Shown: one piece after another, positions 13,698-20,805 of the stretch
Layout: each line of letters opens with the position of its first letter
Numbering within the stretch: the first letter of the stretch is position 1
Source: VRUE01 sp036557525
Lineage (GTDB): Bacteria; Actinomycetota; Thermoleophilia; Solirubrobacterales; 70-9
Reading direction: 5' to 3'
Assembly (NCBI GenBank): GCA_036557525.1
Contig: DATBHH010000065.1
Span: 1 to 23,958 of the forward strand
DNA length: 23,958 bases
Notes under the pieces: generated by a model
The model's input: only the letters and a program-made list of their open reading frames with translations
Database searches by the model: none
What the model was told of the DNA's origin: nothing
Translations under genes and position numbers: made by a program

Positions 13698-14846
13698 TTG
13701 AGAAGCAGACTTCAGATCGCCCTCGCCCTCTGCGCCGTCGCCGCGCTGGGTATCGGCCTCTCGGCCTGCGGAGGCGGCGGCGGCAGCAGCGAAGAAAGCC
13801 CGCAGGCGGTGATCGAAAACGCGACCCTGGAAGGGATCGAAAGCGCCAACCTCGACCTCTCGCTGAAGGTCAACTCGACCGGCAAGGAAGGCAGCGACCT
13901 CGAAGTCAGCGTCTCCGGCCCGTTCGAAAATCAGGAAGGCGGCAACCTGCCGCAGATGGCGATCGAAGCGACCGCGAAGGGCAACTACAAGGGGGAAGAC
14001 GTCGATTTCGACGGCGGCCTCGTGCTGCTCCCGAACAGCGCCTTCGTCAGGTACGAAGGCGTCGAGTACGAAGTCGACCAGGCGACCTTCAGCTTCGTCG
14101 AATCGCTCCTCAACCGCAGCCAGAAGGGGGCGGGCGGCGAATCGAAGGGGATCACCGGCTGCCGGCAGGCGGTCAGCGCGCTCGACTTCACCAAGCTCGG
14201 CGAACACCTCAAGAACGAAGGGACGGTCGAAGTCGGTGGGACCGACACGACCAAGCTCAGCGGCGATCTCGACCCGACCGGGGCCGGAGACCTGCTCTCC
14301 GAACTGAGCGAAGACCCGGCCTGCCGGACCCTGCTCGGCGCCGCCGGGAAGATCCCGTCGGTCGGCAGCCTGAAGAAGTCGGGAGGCGAACTGAGCGAAT
14401 CGCTGAAGACCGCGCACGTCGAGTTCTACGTCGGCGAAGACGACCACATCGTCCGCCGCGTCGTCGCCGAACTTCTCGTCGAACCCAAGGGCTCGCAGAA
14501 GGAAAGCAGCGAAATCGACCTCGACCTCACCCTCGAAGGCGTCAACGAAGAACAGGAAATCGTTGCGCCGAGCGGGGCGAAGCCGCTCAGCGATCTGTTC
14601 GCAAAGCTCGGCATCAATCCGCTGGAACTCGCCGGCTCGCTGCAGAGGGGCGAAGGGGTCCAACCGCTGCTCGAACAGCTCGGCAAGGGCGGCGGCCTGC
14701 CGAACCTGTTCGGCAGCGGCGAAGCCGACGAAGGCGGGGAAGGGACGAAGGAAGCCGGCGGGGCCGAACGCGCGCTGTCCTATGCCGAATGCGTGAGGGG
14801 GGCGCGCTCGGCGGCGGACCTGCAGAAGTGCGTCGCAGCGTTGTAG
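13698..14846 (+). CDS. LppX/LprG-like lipoprotein with atypical glutamate codon use
   Basis: The product is 382 aa and secreted. A signal peptide ends in lipobox LSAC (Cys24), followed by a Gly/Ser linker. The body (IENATLEGIESANLDLSLKVNSTG, TAKGNYKGEDVDFDGGLVLLPNSAFVRYEGVEYEV, LGEHLKNEGTVEVGGTDTTKLSGDLDP) resembles LppX/LprAFG-type lipid-binding beta proteins of actinobacteria. A C-terminal extension holds a conserved-looking AECVRGARSAADLQKC pair of cysteines. The start is TTG at 13698 with AGGAGG 10 nt upstream. A TACGAT at 13654-13659 could be its -10. About 40 of 42 Glu codons are GAA, whereas neighbours use mostly GAG. The lipid ligand is unknown. Confidence 0.75.
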   Translation: MRSRLQIALALCAVAALGIGLSACGGGGGSSEESPQAVIENATLEGIESANLDLSLKVNSTGKEGSDLEVSVSGPFENQEGGNLPQMAIEATAKGNYKGEDVDFDGGLVLLPNSAFVRYEGVEYEVDQATFSFVESLLNRSQKGAGGESKGITGCRQAVSALDFTKLGEHLKNEGTVEVGGTDTTKLSGDLDPTGAGDLLSELSEDPACRTLLGAAGKIPSVGSLKKSGGELSESLKTAHVEFYVGEDDHIVRRVVAELLVEPKGSQKESSEIDLDLTLEGVNEEQEIVAPSGAKPLSDLFAKLGINPLELAGSLQRGEGVQPLLEQLGKGGGLPNLFGSGEADEGGEGTKEAGGAERALSYAECVRGARSAADLQKCVAAL

Positions 14847-14853
14847 CCGTGTC

Positions 14854-14925
14854 GTGAGCGCGGAGCGAGCAAGCGTCGCAATCTGTCTCTTCGCGCAGCG
14901 AGAAAAGCGCGAACGTTCGCCGTGA
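14854..14925 (+). CDS. Leader mini-ORF, ERASV repeat copy 2
   Basis: This is a 23-codon ORF with GTG start 7 bp after the lipoprotein stop; the peptide begins MSAERASV and contains AQREKRE. Its TGA overlaps the exchanger's GTG as GTGA. It carries the stem TTCGCGC, 10-nt loop, GCGCGAA in its 3' part. The conserved peptide frame, overlap geometry and spacing match copies 1 and 3, supporting a real coupling element. Nothing more is known of it. Confidence 0.5.
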   Translation: MSAERASVAICLFAQREKRERSP

Positions 14926-15923
14926 GCTACTTCCTGTTGGCGGTCAGCTTCGCCGTCATCCTCGCCGGCGCGCTGCTCTTCACCAACGCGGTCGAGTGGC
15001 TGGGCCACCGCCTGAAGCTCGGCGAAGGGGCCGTCGGCAGCGTCCTGGCCGCGGTCGGAACCGCGATGCCGGAGACGCTGATCGCGATCGTCGCCCTGGT
15101 CGGCAGCGCCGAAGGCGGCGAAGACGTGGCGATCGGCGCGATCGTCGGCGCCCCGTTCCTGCTCGCGACCCTGGCGATGGGCCTCGTCGGCCTCTTCGCC
15201 TACGTCTACCGCGAGCGTCGCACCCAGGGCCTGACCCTCGATGCCCACGGGCCCACCCTGGAGCGCGACCTGCTCTTCTTCCTCTTCTTCTTTTCGCTCT
15301 CGCTGGCGCTCTCCTGGGGGGCGCCCGCCGCCGTCAGGATGCCGGTCGGGGTGATCGTCTTCCTCGCCTACGTCGTCTACATCCGTCGCACCCTGCGGGC
15401 CGGCGGCGAGGTCCAGTCGCATGGCTCGCTCGACCCGCTGATCCTCGAGCGTCGCGAGGAGCACCGGACGAACCCCGGGATCGGGCTCTGCGTGACCCAG
15501 CTGCTGGTCGGCCTCGCCGCAATGGTCGGCGGCGCCCACCTCTTCGTCGAGGAGCTGCTCCACATCGCCGAGAGCCTCGGAATACAGGCGGTGGTGCTCT
15601 CGCTGATCCTCGCCCCGCTCGCGACCGAGCTGCCGGAGAAGGTCAACAGCTTCTTCTGGGTCAGGGAGGGCAAGGACTCGCTGGCGCTCGGCAACATCAC
15701 CGGGGCGATGGTCTTCCAGTCGACGATTCCGTTCGGGATCGGGCTCCTGTTCACGGACTGGTCCCTGAGCGGGGACGCCGCGCTCTCGGTCGCCCTCGGG
15801 CTGATCGGCGGCTTGCTCGCCTATGAGGCGCTGCACCGGCGCGATCGCTTCTCGCTGCCGGTCGTCGTCGCCTGGTTCGCCCTGTACGGGTGCTACATCG
15901 TGGCCGTCGCGGCCACGGCCTGA
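14922..15923 (+). CDS. Sodium/calcium exchanger (CaCA) family membrane protein
   Basis: The product is 333 aa with about ten hydrophobic segments. It contains the two inverted alpha-repeats: GEGAVGSVLAAVGTAMPETLIAIVAL followed by IGAIVGAPFLLATL, and VVLSLILAPLATELPEKVNSFFWVREGKDSLALGNITGAMVFQSTIPFGIG. Acidic residues in TAMPET and ATELPE are the expected cation-binding sites. It acts as a secondary antiporter; the ions exchanged (Ca2+, Na+, K+ or H+) cannot be told. The start GTG at 14922 overlaps the leader ORF stop and no other ribosome-binding site is visible. It ends in a perfect palindrome (15921-15930) shared with the convergent peroxiredoxin gene. Confidence 0.85.
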   Translation: MSYFLLAVSFAVILAGALLFTNAVEWLGHRLKLGEGAVGSVLAAVGTAMPETLIAIVALVGSAEGGEDVAIGAIVGAPFLLATLAMGLVGLFAYVYRERRTQGLTLDAHGPTLERDLLFFLFFFSLSLALSWGAPAAVRMPVGVIVFLAYVVYIRRTLRAGGEVQSHGSLDPLILERREEHRTNPGIGLCVTQLLVGLAAMVGGAHLFVEELLHIAESLGIQAVVLSLILAPLATELPEKVNSFFWVREGKDSLALGNITGAMVFQSTIPFGIGLLFTDWSLSGDAALSVALGLIGGLLAYEALHRRDRFSLPVVVAWFALYGCYIVAVAATA

Positions 15924-15930
15924 GCGCTCA
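15921..15930. other. Palindrome TGAGCGCTCA holding both stops of a convergent pair
   Basis: The TGA of the exchanger gene and the TGA (as TCA) of the peroxiredoxin gene form the two ends of one perfect 10-bp palindrome. Only 4 bp lie between the two genes, leaving no room for separate terminators. Confidence 0.85.
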
Positions 15931-16398
15931 CGCGGCCTGCAGCTCGGCCAGAGCCTCGAGCACGACCTCGTCGTGCGTCTTCGGCGAGACCTTCGGGAAT
16001 ACCCGGGCGATCGTGCCCTCGGGATCGATCAGGAACGTCGCCCGCTGAACGCCCCAGTACGTCTTGCCGTACATCGATCTCTCGCCCCAGGTCCCGTAGG
16101 CCTCGGCGACGGAATGGTCGGCGTCGGCAAGCAGGGTGAAGTCGAGGTCGAATTTCTCGGCAAACTTCGCGACCGCCTCGACCTCGTCCGGGGAGACGCC
16201 GAGGACCCGGGCTCCGGTGGCCGCGTAGTCGGAGCGGTGGTCGCGGATCCCGCAGGCCTGGGTCGTGCAACCCGGGGTGTCCGCCCGCGGGTAGAAGTAG
16301 AGGACGACGGTCTGGCCGCGGAGGTCGGAGAGCGTCACCTCGTCTCCGTTCTGGTCGGGCAGCGTGAAGTCGGGAGCCTCCTGGCCGATCTCGAGCAC
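15928..16398 (-). CDS. bcp: Thioredoxin-dependent peroxiredoxin, Bcp/PrxQ type
   Basis: The product is 156 aa, a cytosolic thiol peroxidase reducing hydrogen and organic peroxides. The N-terminus GQEAPDFTLPDQNGDEVTLSDLRGQTVVLYFYPRADTPGCTTQACGIRD contains peroxidatic Cys44 and a resolving Cys49 five residues later, the Bcp/PrxQ arrangement. The conserved Thr (T41) and downstream Arg of the catalytic site are present (ERSMYGKTYWGVQRATFLID). Length is normal. The GTG start at 16396-16398 lies 3 bp after the preceding stop, so it belongs to a three-gene minus-strand operon with two uncharacterised genes. Confidence 0.95.
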   Translation of the reverse strand: MLEIGQEAPDFTLPDQNGDEVTLSDLRGQTVVLYFYPRADTPGCTTQACGIRDHRSDYAATGARVLGVSPDEVEAVAKFAEKFDLDFTLLADADHSVAEAYGTWGERSMYGKTYWGVQRATFLIDPEGTIARVFPKVSPKTHDEVVLEALAELQAA

Positions 16399-16401
16399 GG
16401 C

Positions 16402-16737
16402 CTAGTCCTCGCGGCCCGGATCCTGCCCGGTCTCGTCGCCGTCGACCTCCTCGTCGCCCTGCTCGAGCGCCGTCTCCGAGATCGAGCCGCCGGAGCCCGG
16501 GTGGTAGTGGGTCTGGAAGCGCTCCAGCGCCTCGTCGCGGCGGTCCTCGTCGATCGGGACGTCGTCGGAGACGCGGACCCACTCGGCGCCCTCGTAGTCC
16601 TCCATGTTGAAGACCTCCTGGTCGAGGGATGTCGAGTCGTCGACGATCACGATCACCTCGGTCTGGGGGTTGAAGTAGGTCCCCGGCTGCATCAGCAGCT
16701 CCTCGACTTCGTAGAGATTCTCCCTCGCCGCGGTCAT
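16402..16737 (-). CDS. Small acidic protein of unknown function
   Basis: The product is 111 aa. The N-terminal 85 residues look folded (ENLYEVEELLMQPGTYFNPQTEVIVIVDDSTSLDQEVFNMEDYEGAEWVRVSDDVPIDED); the last 30 are acidic and disordered. There is no signal peptide or membrane helix. It overlaps the upstream gene by ATGA and precedes bcp by 3 bp, so all three are probably one transcript. I do not recognise a named family. Context with a peroxiredoxin is suggestive only. Confidence 0.65.
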   Translation of the reverse strand: MTAARENLYEVEELLMQPGTYFNPQTEVIVIVDDSTSLDQEVFNMEDYEGAEWVRVSDDVPIDEDRRDEALERFQTHYHPGSGGSISETALEQGDEEVDGDETGQDPGRED

Positions 16738-17198
16738 CTCTCCTCCAATCCTATGAGATCGGCGAGCTGCCGATCGGTCTCGGCCTCGACGTCGAGCGGC
16801 TCCTCGCCGCGCCTCGCGCGGCGTTCGTTGCGGGCGATCACGAGGGCGCGGACCTCGGCCCGGAGCTCCTCGTCGTGGCCGCCGCCGCCCTCGGCGCCGA
16901 GGGCGAGCAGCCGCGCGACCTCTGCGTCGACGTCGATCTCCTCCTCCTCGCCCCGCCGCCGCCGCCGGTAGGCCTTCGCCTCGAGCATCTGCCGGGCCTC
17001 GGTCTCCTGCAGGGCGCGGTCCACCTCCAGGGGCCTCCCGGAGTGGGCCGGGGGCGGTGCCTGTTCGATCGAGAACCGACCGCCGCCGATCCCCCTCCAG
17101 GCACGCCCTGCGCGGGCGAAGCTGACCGCCGCGATCGGCAGCACGGCGAGGGTGATCAGGACGATCGCGGTGCCGCTCGAGATCCCGATCGCAGCCAT
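16734..17198 (-). CDS. Membrane-anchored charged protein of unknown function
   Basis: The product is 154 aa. One N-terminal transmembrane helix (ISSGTAIVLITLAVLPIAAVSFA) is followed by a cytoplasmic-looking, highly charged part with coiled-coil character: VDRALQETEARQMLEAKAYRRRRRGEEEEIDVDAEVARLLAL, then ELRAEVRALVIARNERRARRGEEPLDVEAETDRQLADL. The two halves look like a weak internal repeat (RRxRRGEE-x-DV-AE). The ATG at 17196-17198 has TAAGCT 6 nt upstream and no good Shine-Dalgarno, suggesting leaderless transcription. It is the first gene of the operon with the 111-aa gene and bcp. Function unknown. Confidence 0.65.
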   Translation of the reverse strand: MAAIGISSGTAIVLITLAVLPIAAVSFARAGRAWRGIGGGRFSIEQAPPPAHSGRPLEVDRALQETEARQMLEAKAYRRRRRGEEEEIDVDAEVARLLALGAEGGGGHDEELRAEVRALVIARNERRARRGEEPLDVEAETDRQLADLIGLEER

Positions 17199-17254
17199 CG
17201 CTTCAGCTTACGGGCCTCACGGCTGGAGCGGCCATTCGCTACTCTTCGCATTGG

Positions 17255-17270
17255 TTGACTGACCAGTCAA
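17255..17270. promoter_or_regulatory. TetR-like operator TTGACTG-AC-CAGTCAA
   Basis: This is a perfect 7+7 bp palindrome with a 2-bp centre, 40 bp upstream of the acyl-CoA dehydrogenase start. Its left arm contains TTGACT, a good -35, so a bound repressor would block RNA polymerase. The form fits TetR-family regulators of fatty acid degradation; no such regulator gene lies in the window. Confidence 0.6.
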
Positions 17271-17309
17271 TCGGGCATCACTCCCACCGAGACGAAGGAG
17301 CTTCGAGCA

Positions 17310-18542
17310 GTGGTTGACTTCACCCTGACCGACGAGCAGAAGGACCTGCGCGAGCTGGCGCACAATTTCGCGGAGAAAGAGATCCGCAGGGTCGCCTGGG
17401 AGTACGACAAGGACGGAACCTGGCCCCAGGAGATCATCGACAAGGCCTGGGAGGTCGGGTTGATGAACACCCACATCCCCGAGGCCTACGGCGGTCCCGG
17501 GCTCGACTACCTCTCCGGCTGCCTGATCGAGGAGGAGATGGGGTGGGGATGCTCCGGGATCGGCACCTCGCTGATGGCCAACGGCCTCGCCTCGGCGCCG
17601 ATCACCCTCGGCGGCTCCGAGGAGACGAAGAAGAAGTACCTCGGGATGCTGTGTGAGGAGCCGAAGCTCGCCTCGTTCTGCCTGACCGAGCCGGACGCCG
17701 GCTCCGACGTCTCGGGGATGAAGACCCGCGCTGTCAAGAACGGCGACAAGTACGTCATCACCGGGTCGAAGTGCTTCATCACCAACGGCACCTACGCCGA
17801 CTTCTTCACCGTCTACGCCAAGACCGATCCCGAGGCGGGGCACCGCGGGATCAGCGCCTTCGTCGTCGAGGCCGACCTCCCCGGGGTCAGCGTCGACAAG
17901 AAGGAGGACAAGATGGGCCAGCGGGCGTCCAACACCGCGACCATCTCCTTCGACGAAGTCGAGATCCCGGCCGAGAATCTGATCGGCGAGGAAAACAAGG
18001 GCTTCAAACTGGCGATGATGACGCTCGACCGCACCCGTCCCGGCGTCTCGGCGATGGCCGTCGGCATCGGCCGGGCCGCGACCGAGTTCGCCACCGAGTA
18101 CTCGAAAGAACGGGTCCAGTTCGGCGTCCCGATCGCGATGCACCAGGCGATCCAGTTCATGATCGCCGACATGGCGACGAAGGTCGAGGCCGCCCGGCTG
18201 CTGGTCTGGAACTCCGCCGTGATGCTCGACCAGGGCCTGCGCAACAGCAAGGTCTCCTCGATGGCGAAGCGTTTCGCCGCCGACTCGGCGATGGAGATCT
18301 GCGTCGACGCCGTCCAGGTCTACGGCGGCTACGGTTTCATCAAGGAGTACCCGGTCGAGAAACTGATGCGCGACGCGAAGATCATGCAGCTCTACGAGGG
18401 CACCAGCCAGATCCAGCGGCTCGTGATCGCCAAAGAAGTCCTGCTGCCCCGCCAGGCCGAGGAGCCGACCCCCGAGGCCGAAGCGCTGGCCGCGAAGGAG
18501 TCGGAGGAGAGCCAGGCCGAGCAGGCGGCCGCCACCGTCTAG
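17310..18542 (+). CDS. Acyl-CoA dehydrogenase
   Basis: The product is 410 aa, an FAD flavoenzyme forming the alpha-beta double bond in acyl-CoA oxidation. Visible signatures are FCLTEPDAGSDVSGMKTRA and YVITGSKCFITNG (flavin/substrate binding), GRAATEFATEYSKERVQFGVPI, and the C-terminal VQVYGGYGFIKEYPVEKLMRDAKIMQLYEGTSQIQR, in which Glu363 is the catalytic base as in medium- and short-chain enzymes. A C-terminal tail of about 30 acidic, Ala-rich residues extends beyond the usual end. GTG at 17310 is the start, with GAAGGAG 9 nt upstream. Probably derepressed through the palindrome at 17255. Chain length preference cannot be assigned. Confidence 0.95.
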   Translation: MVDFTLTDEQKDLRELAHNFAEKEIRRVAWEYDKDGTWPQEIIDKAWEVGLMNTHIPEAYGGPGLDYLSGCLIEEEMGWGCSGIGTSLMANGLASAPITLGGSEETKKKYLGMLCEEPKLASFCLTEPDAGSDVSGMKTRAVKNGDKYVITGSKCFITNGTYADFFTVYAKTDPEAGHRGISAFVVEADLPGVSVDKKEDKMGQRASNTATISFDEVEIPAENLIGEENKGFKLAMMTLDRTRPGVSAMAVGIGRAATEFATEYSKERVQFGVPIAMHQAIQFMIADMATKVEAARLLVWNSAVMLDQGLRNSKVSSMAKRFAADSAMEICVDAVQVYGGYGFIKEYPVEKLMRDAKIMQLYEGTSQIQRLVIAKEVLLPRQAEEPTPEAEALAAKESEESQAEQAAATV

Positions 18543-18553
18543 GGCGGGGGCGG

Positions 18554-18592
18554 TTGCCCCCCTCGATCCCGCTGCGTAGGATCGGGGGGCAA
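18554..18592 (+). terminator. Strong hairpin after the acyl-CoA dehydrogenase gene, abutting leader ORF copy 3
   Basis: TTGCCCCCCTCGATCC pairs with GGATCGGGGGGCAA (15 bp with one bulged T, 9-nt loop). There is no U-tract. The 3' arm ends on the A of the leader ORF's ATG (18592), so besides slowing or ending transcription it could hide that start codon and its G-rich ribosome-binding region. Confidence 0.6.
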
Positions 18593-18660
18593 TGAGCGCG
18601 GAGCGAGCAAGCGTCGAACTCTGGCTCTTCGCGCAGCGGGCGAAGCGCGAGAATTCGTGA
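18592..18660 (+). CDS. Leader mini-ORF, ERASV repeat copy 3
   Basis: This is a 22-codon ORF with ATG start; the peptide begins MSAERASV and contains AQRAKRE. Its TGA overlaps the following ATG as TGATG, exactly as in copy 1. TTCGCGC and GCGCGAG form the same 3' stem with one wobble pair. Seen with copies 1 and 2, the reading frame, peptide and stop/start overlap are conserved while the middle codons vary, which argues for translation. Confidence 0.55.
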   Translation: MSAERASVELWLFAQRAKRENS

Positions 18661-19385
18661 TGGAGTCCGCACGCGGCCAGATCAGCGTCGGCGACGTCCT
18701 CAACGAGACCTTCTCGATCTACGGGAACAATCTCGGGGCGCTGATCGGCGGCTCGCTCGCGGTCTTCGTGATCGTTGGCGTCGCCTCGGGCCTGCTTCAG
18801 CATGCGGGCGGCCTGATTCTCGGAACCCTGGCGCTGATCGTCGAGCTGGCCGGGCGCGCGATCTTCGTCGGCTTCGTCGTCAAGCTCGTCGAGGACGTCC
18901 GCGACGGAAGGCGCGACCACTCGGTCGGCGACCTCTTCTCATCGGCATCCGATGCGATCGTTCCCCTGATCGCGTTCGGGATCCTGTTCGGGATCGGGGT
19001 CGGGATCGGGTTCCTGCTGCTGATCATCCCCGGCTTCTTCCTGCTGACGATGTGGTCGGTCGGCGCACCGGCGATCGTCGTCGAGGGGGAGGGGCCGATC
19101 GGCGCCTTCGGCCGCAGCTGGAAACTCGTCTGGGGCGACGGCTGGAGGGTCTTCGCCGTGCTCGTCGTCGTCTTCCTGATCGTCCTCGCCGTCTCGGTGG
19201 TTCTCGCCGCGCTGGCCAGCGCGATCGGCGGCGAGGTCTCGACCGTGATCGCCTCGATCATCGCCGCGGTGATCACCGCGCCGGTCTACGCGATCGCGGT
19301 CAGCGTCCTCTACTTCGATCTCGGCGGTGGCGGCAAGGTCGCAGTCGGCCAGGCTCCCTCGGCGACGCCGCCGCCGGCCTCCTAG
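18660..19385 (+). CDS. Polytopic membrane protein of unknown function
   Basis: The product is 241 aa with about five to six hydrophobic helices. The N-terminus GQISVGDVLNETFSIYGNNLGALIG and the central LLLIIPGFFLLTMWSVGAPAIVVEGEGPIGAFGRSWKLVWGDGWRVFAVLVV resemble the YciC / glycerophosphodiester-phosphodiesterase membrane-domain group of actinobacterial proteins. The C-terminus is Gly/Pro/Ala-rich. ATG 18660 overlaps the leader ORF stop; GTG 18657 is an alternative. It ends 2 bp before the DUF2252 gene, so the two are co-transcribed and probably translationally coupled. The role is unknown. Confidence 0.75.
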   Translation: MESARGQISVGDVLNETFSIYGNNLGALIGGSLAVFVIVGVASGLLQHAGGLILGTLALIVELAGRAIFVGFVVKLVEDVRDGRRDHSVGDLFSSASDAIVPLIAFGILFGIGVGIGFLLLIIPGFFLLTMWSVGAPAIVVEGEGPIGAFGRSWKLVWGDGWRVFAVLVVVFLIVLAVSVVLAALASAIGGEVSTVIASIIAAVITAPVYAIAVSVLYFDLGGGGKVAVGQAPSATPPPAS

Positions 19386-19387
19386 CG

Positions 19388-20764
19388 ATGGACGTCACCG
19401 AGAGGGCCGCCGCCGGCAGGGAGGCGCGCACGCGGGTTCCGCGCCCGGCCCACGCCGGATGGGAGGCGCCGGCGGATCGGGCCGACCCGGTCGCCATTCT
19501 CGAAGAGCAGGCGGCGGCGAGAGTCCCGGAGCTGCTGCCGATCCGCTACGGGCGGATGGCCGTCTCGCCGTTCACCTTCTACCGCGGTGCCGCGGCGGTG
19601 ATGGCCGCCGACCTCGCCGGCACCCCGGTCTCGGGGCTCGAGGTGCAGATGTGCGGCGACGCCCATCTCTCGAACTTCGGCGTCTTCGCCGCCCCCGACC
19701 GGCGGCTGGTCTTCGACCTCAACGACTTCGACGAGACGCTGCCGGGACCCTGGGAGTGGGACCTGAAGCGCCTCGCCGCGAGCTTCGAGATCGCCGCCCG
19801 CGACAACGGCTTCAAGCGCAAGGAGCGGCGGGCGGCGGTCGTCAGGGTCGGCCGCACCTACAGGGAGTCGATTCGCGAGTTCGCGAAGATGCGAAACCTC
19901 GAGATCTGGTACGCGCGGCTCGACGCCGAGGAAGCGCTCGAATCGCTGCGCTCCGACCGCGGGAAGGCGGTGCGGAAGGTCGAGAAGGCGGCCGCGAAGG
20001 CACGGGCGAAGGACAGTCTCAGGGCGCTCGATCGGCTCACCGAAACGGTCGACGGGGAGCTGCGGATCGCGAGCAGGCCGCCGCTGCTGGTCCCGATCGA
20101 GGAGATCGTCGCGGAATTCGGCGACATCGACCCCGAGCAGGCGGTGCGGACCGTGCTGACCGAGTACGCGGACTCGATGAAGGGCGACCGCCGCCACCTC
20201 CTCTCCGAGTACCGCTACCGCCACCTCGCCCACAAGGTCGTCGGCGTCGGCAGCGTCGGAACCAGGGCCTGGGTCACGCTGCTGACCGGCCGCGACGACT
20301 CCGACGCGCTGTTCCTCCAGGCCAAGGAAGCGCAGGCCTCCGTCTTCGAGCCCTACGCCGGCAAGAGTCGGTTCCGCAACCACGGCCGCCGCGTGGTCGA
20401 GGGGCAGTGGCTGATGCAGGCGGCCAGCGACAGCTTCCTCGGCTGGTGCGCGGGGGTCGAGGCCGACGGCCGGCCGCGCGACTACTACGTACGCCAGCTC
20501 TGGGATCAGAAGGGCTCGGGCGACATCGAATCGATGCGCCCGCGGGCGCTGGGGATCTACGCCCAGGCCTGCGGCTGGACCCTGGCCCGGGCCCACGCGC
20601 GCTCGGGCGACGCGGTCGCGATCGGCGCCTACCTCGGCTCCGGCAGCGCATTCGACGAGGCGATCGCCGACTTCTCGGAGGCCTACGCCGACCAGAACGA
20701 GCGCGACCACGCGGCGTTGCTCGACGCGATCGAGTCCGGCCGCCTCGAGGCCGAGGATGCCTAG
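19388..20764 (+). CDS. DUF2252 family protein (kinase-like fold)
   Basis: The product is 458 aa and cytosolic. It has the diagnostic RYGRMAVSPFTFYRGAAAVMAADLA, MCGDAHLSNFGVFAAPDRRLVFDLNDFDETLPGPWEWDLKRLAAS and, later, KVVGVGSVGTRAWVTLLTGRDDSDALFLQAKEAQASV and ARAHARSGD. The GDAHLSNFG and DLNDFDE stretches resemble the catalytic HxxN and metal-binding D of aminoglycoside-phosphotransferase-like kinases, which suggests small-molecule or protein phosphorylation, but no member's substrate is known to me. ATG at 19388 follows the preceding stop by 2 bp. Length is normal for the family. Confidence 0.9.
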   Translation: MDVTERAAAGREARTRVPRPAHAGWEAPADRADPVAILEEQAAARVPELLPIRYGRMAVSPFTFYRGAAAVMAADLAGTPVSGLEVQMCGDAHLSNFGVFAAPDRRLVFDLNDFDETLPGPWEWDLKRLAASFEIAARDNGFKRKERRAAVVRVGRTYRESIREFAKMRNLEIWYARLDAEEALESLRSDRGKAVRKVEKAAAKARAKDSLRALDRLTETVDGELRIASRPPLLVPIEEIVAEFGDIDPEQAVRTVLTEYADSMKGDRRHLLSEYRYRHLAHKVVGVGSVGTRAWVTLLTGRDDSDALFLQAKEAQASVFEPYAGKSRFRNHGRRVVEGQWLMQAASDSFLGWCAGVEADGRPRDYYVRQLWDQKGSGDIESMRPRALGIYAQACGWTLARAHARSGDAVAIGAYLGSGSAFDEAIADFSEAYADQNERDHAALLDAIESGRLEAEDA

Positions 20765-20805
20765 TCCCGGGCCTCCCGCCGCATCGCGGGTGCTCCCCTC
20801 AACGA

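Noticed and set aside
12339..15836. 1165-codon minus-strand frame extending the MoxR gene upstream
   Set aside because: Only the part from 13316 downwards is protein-like; the rest is antisense to the lipoprotein and exchanger genes.
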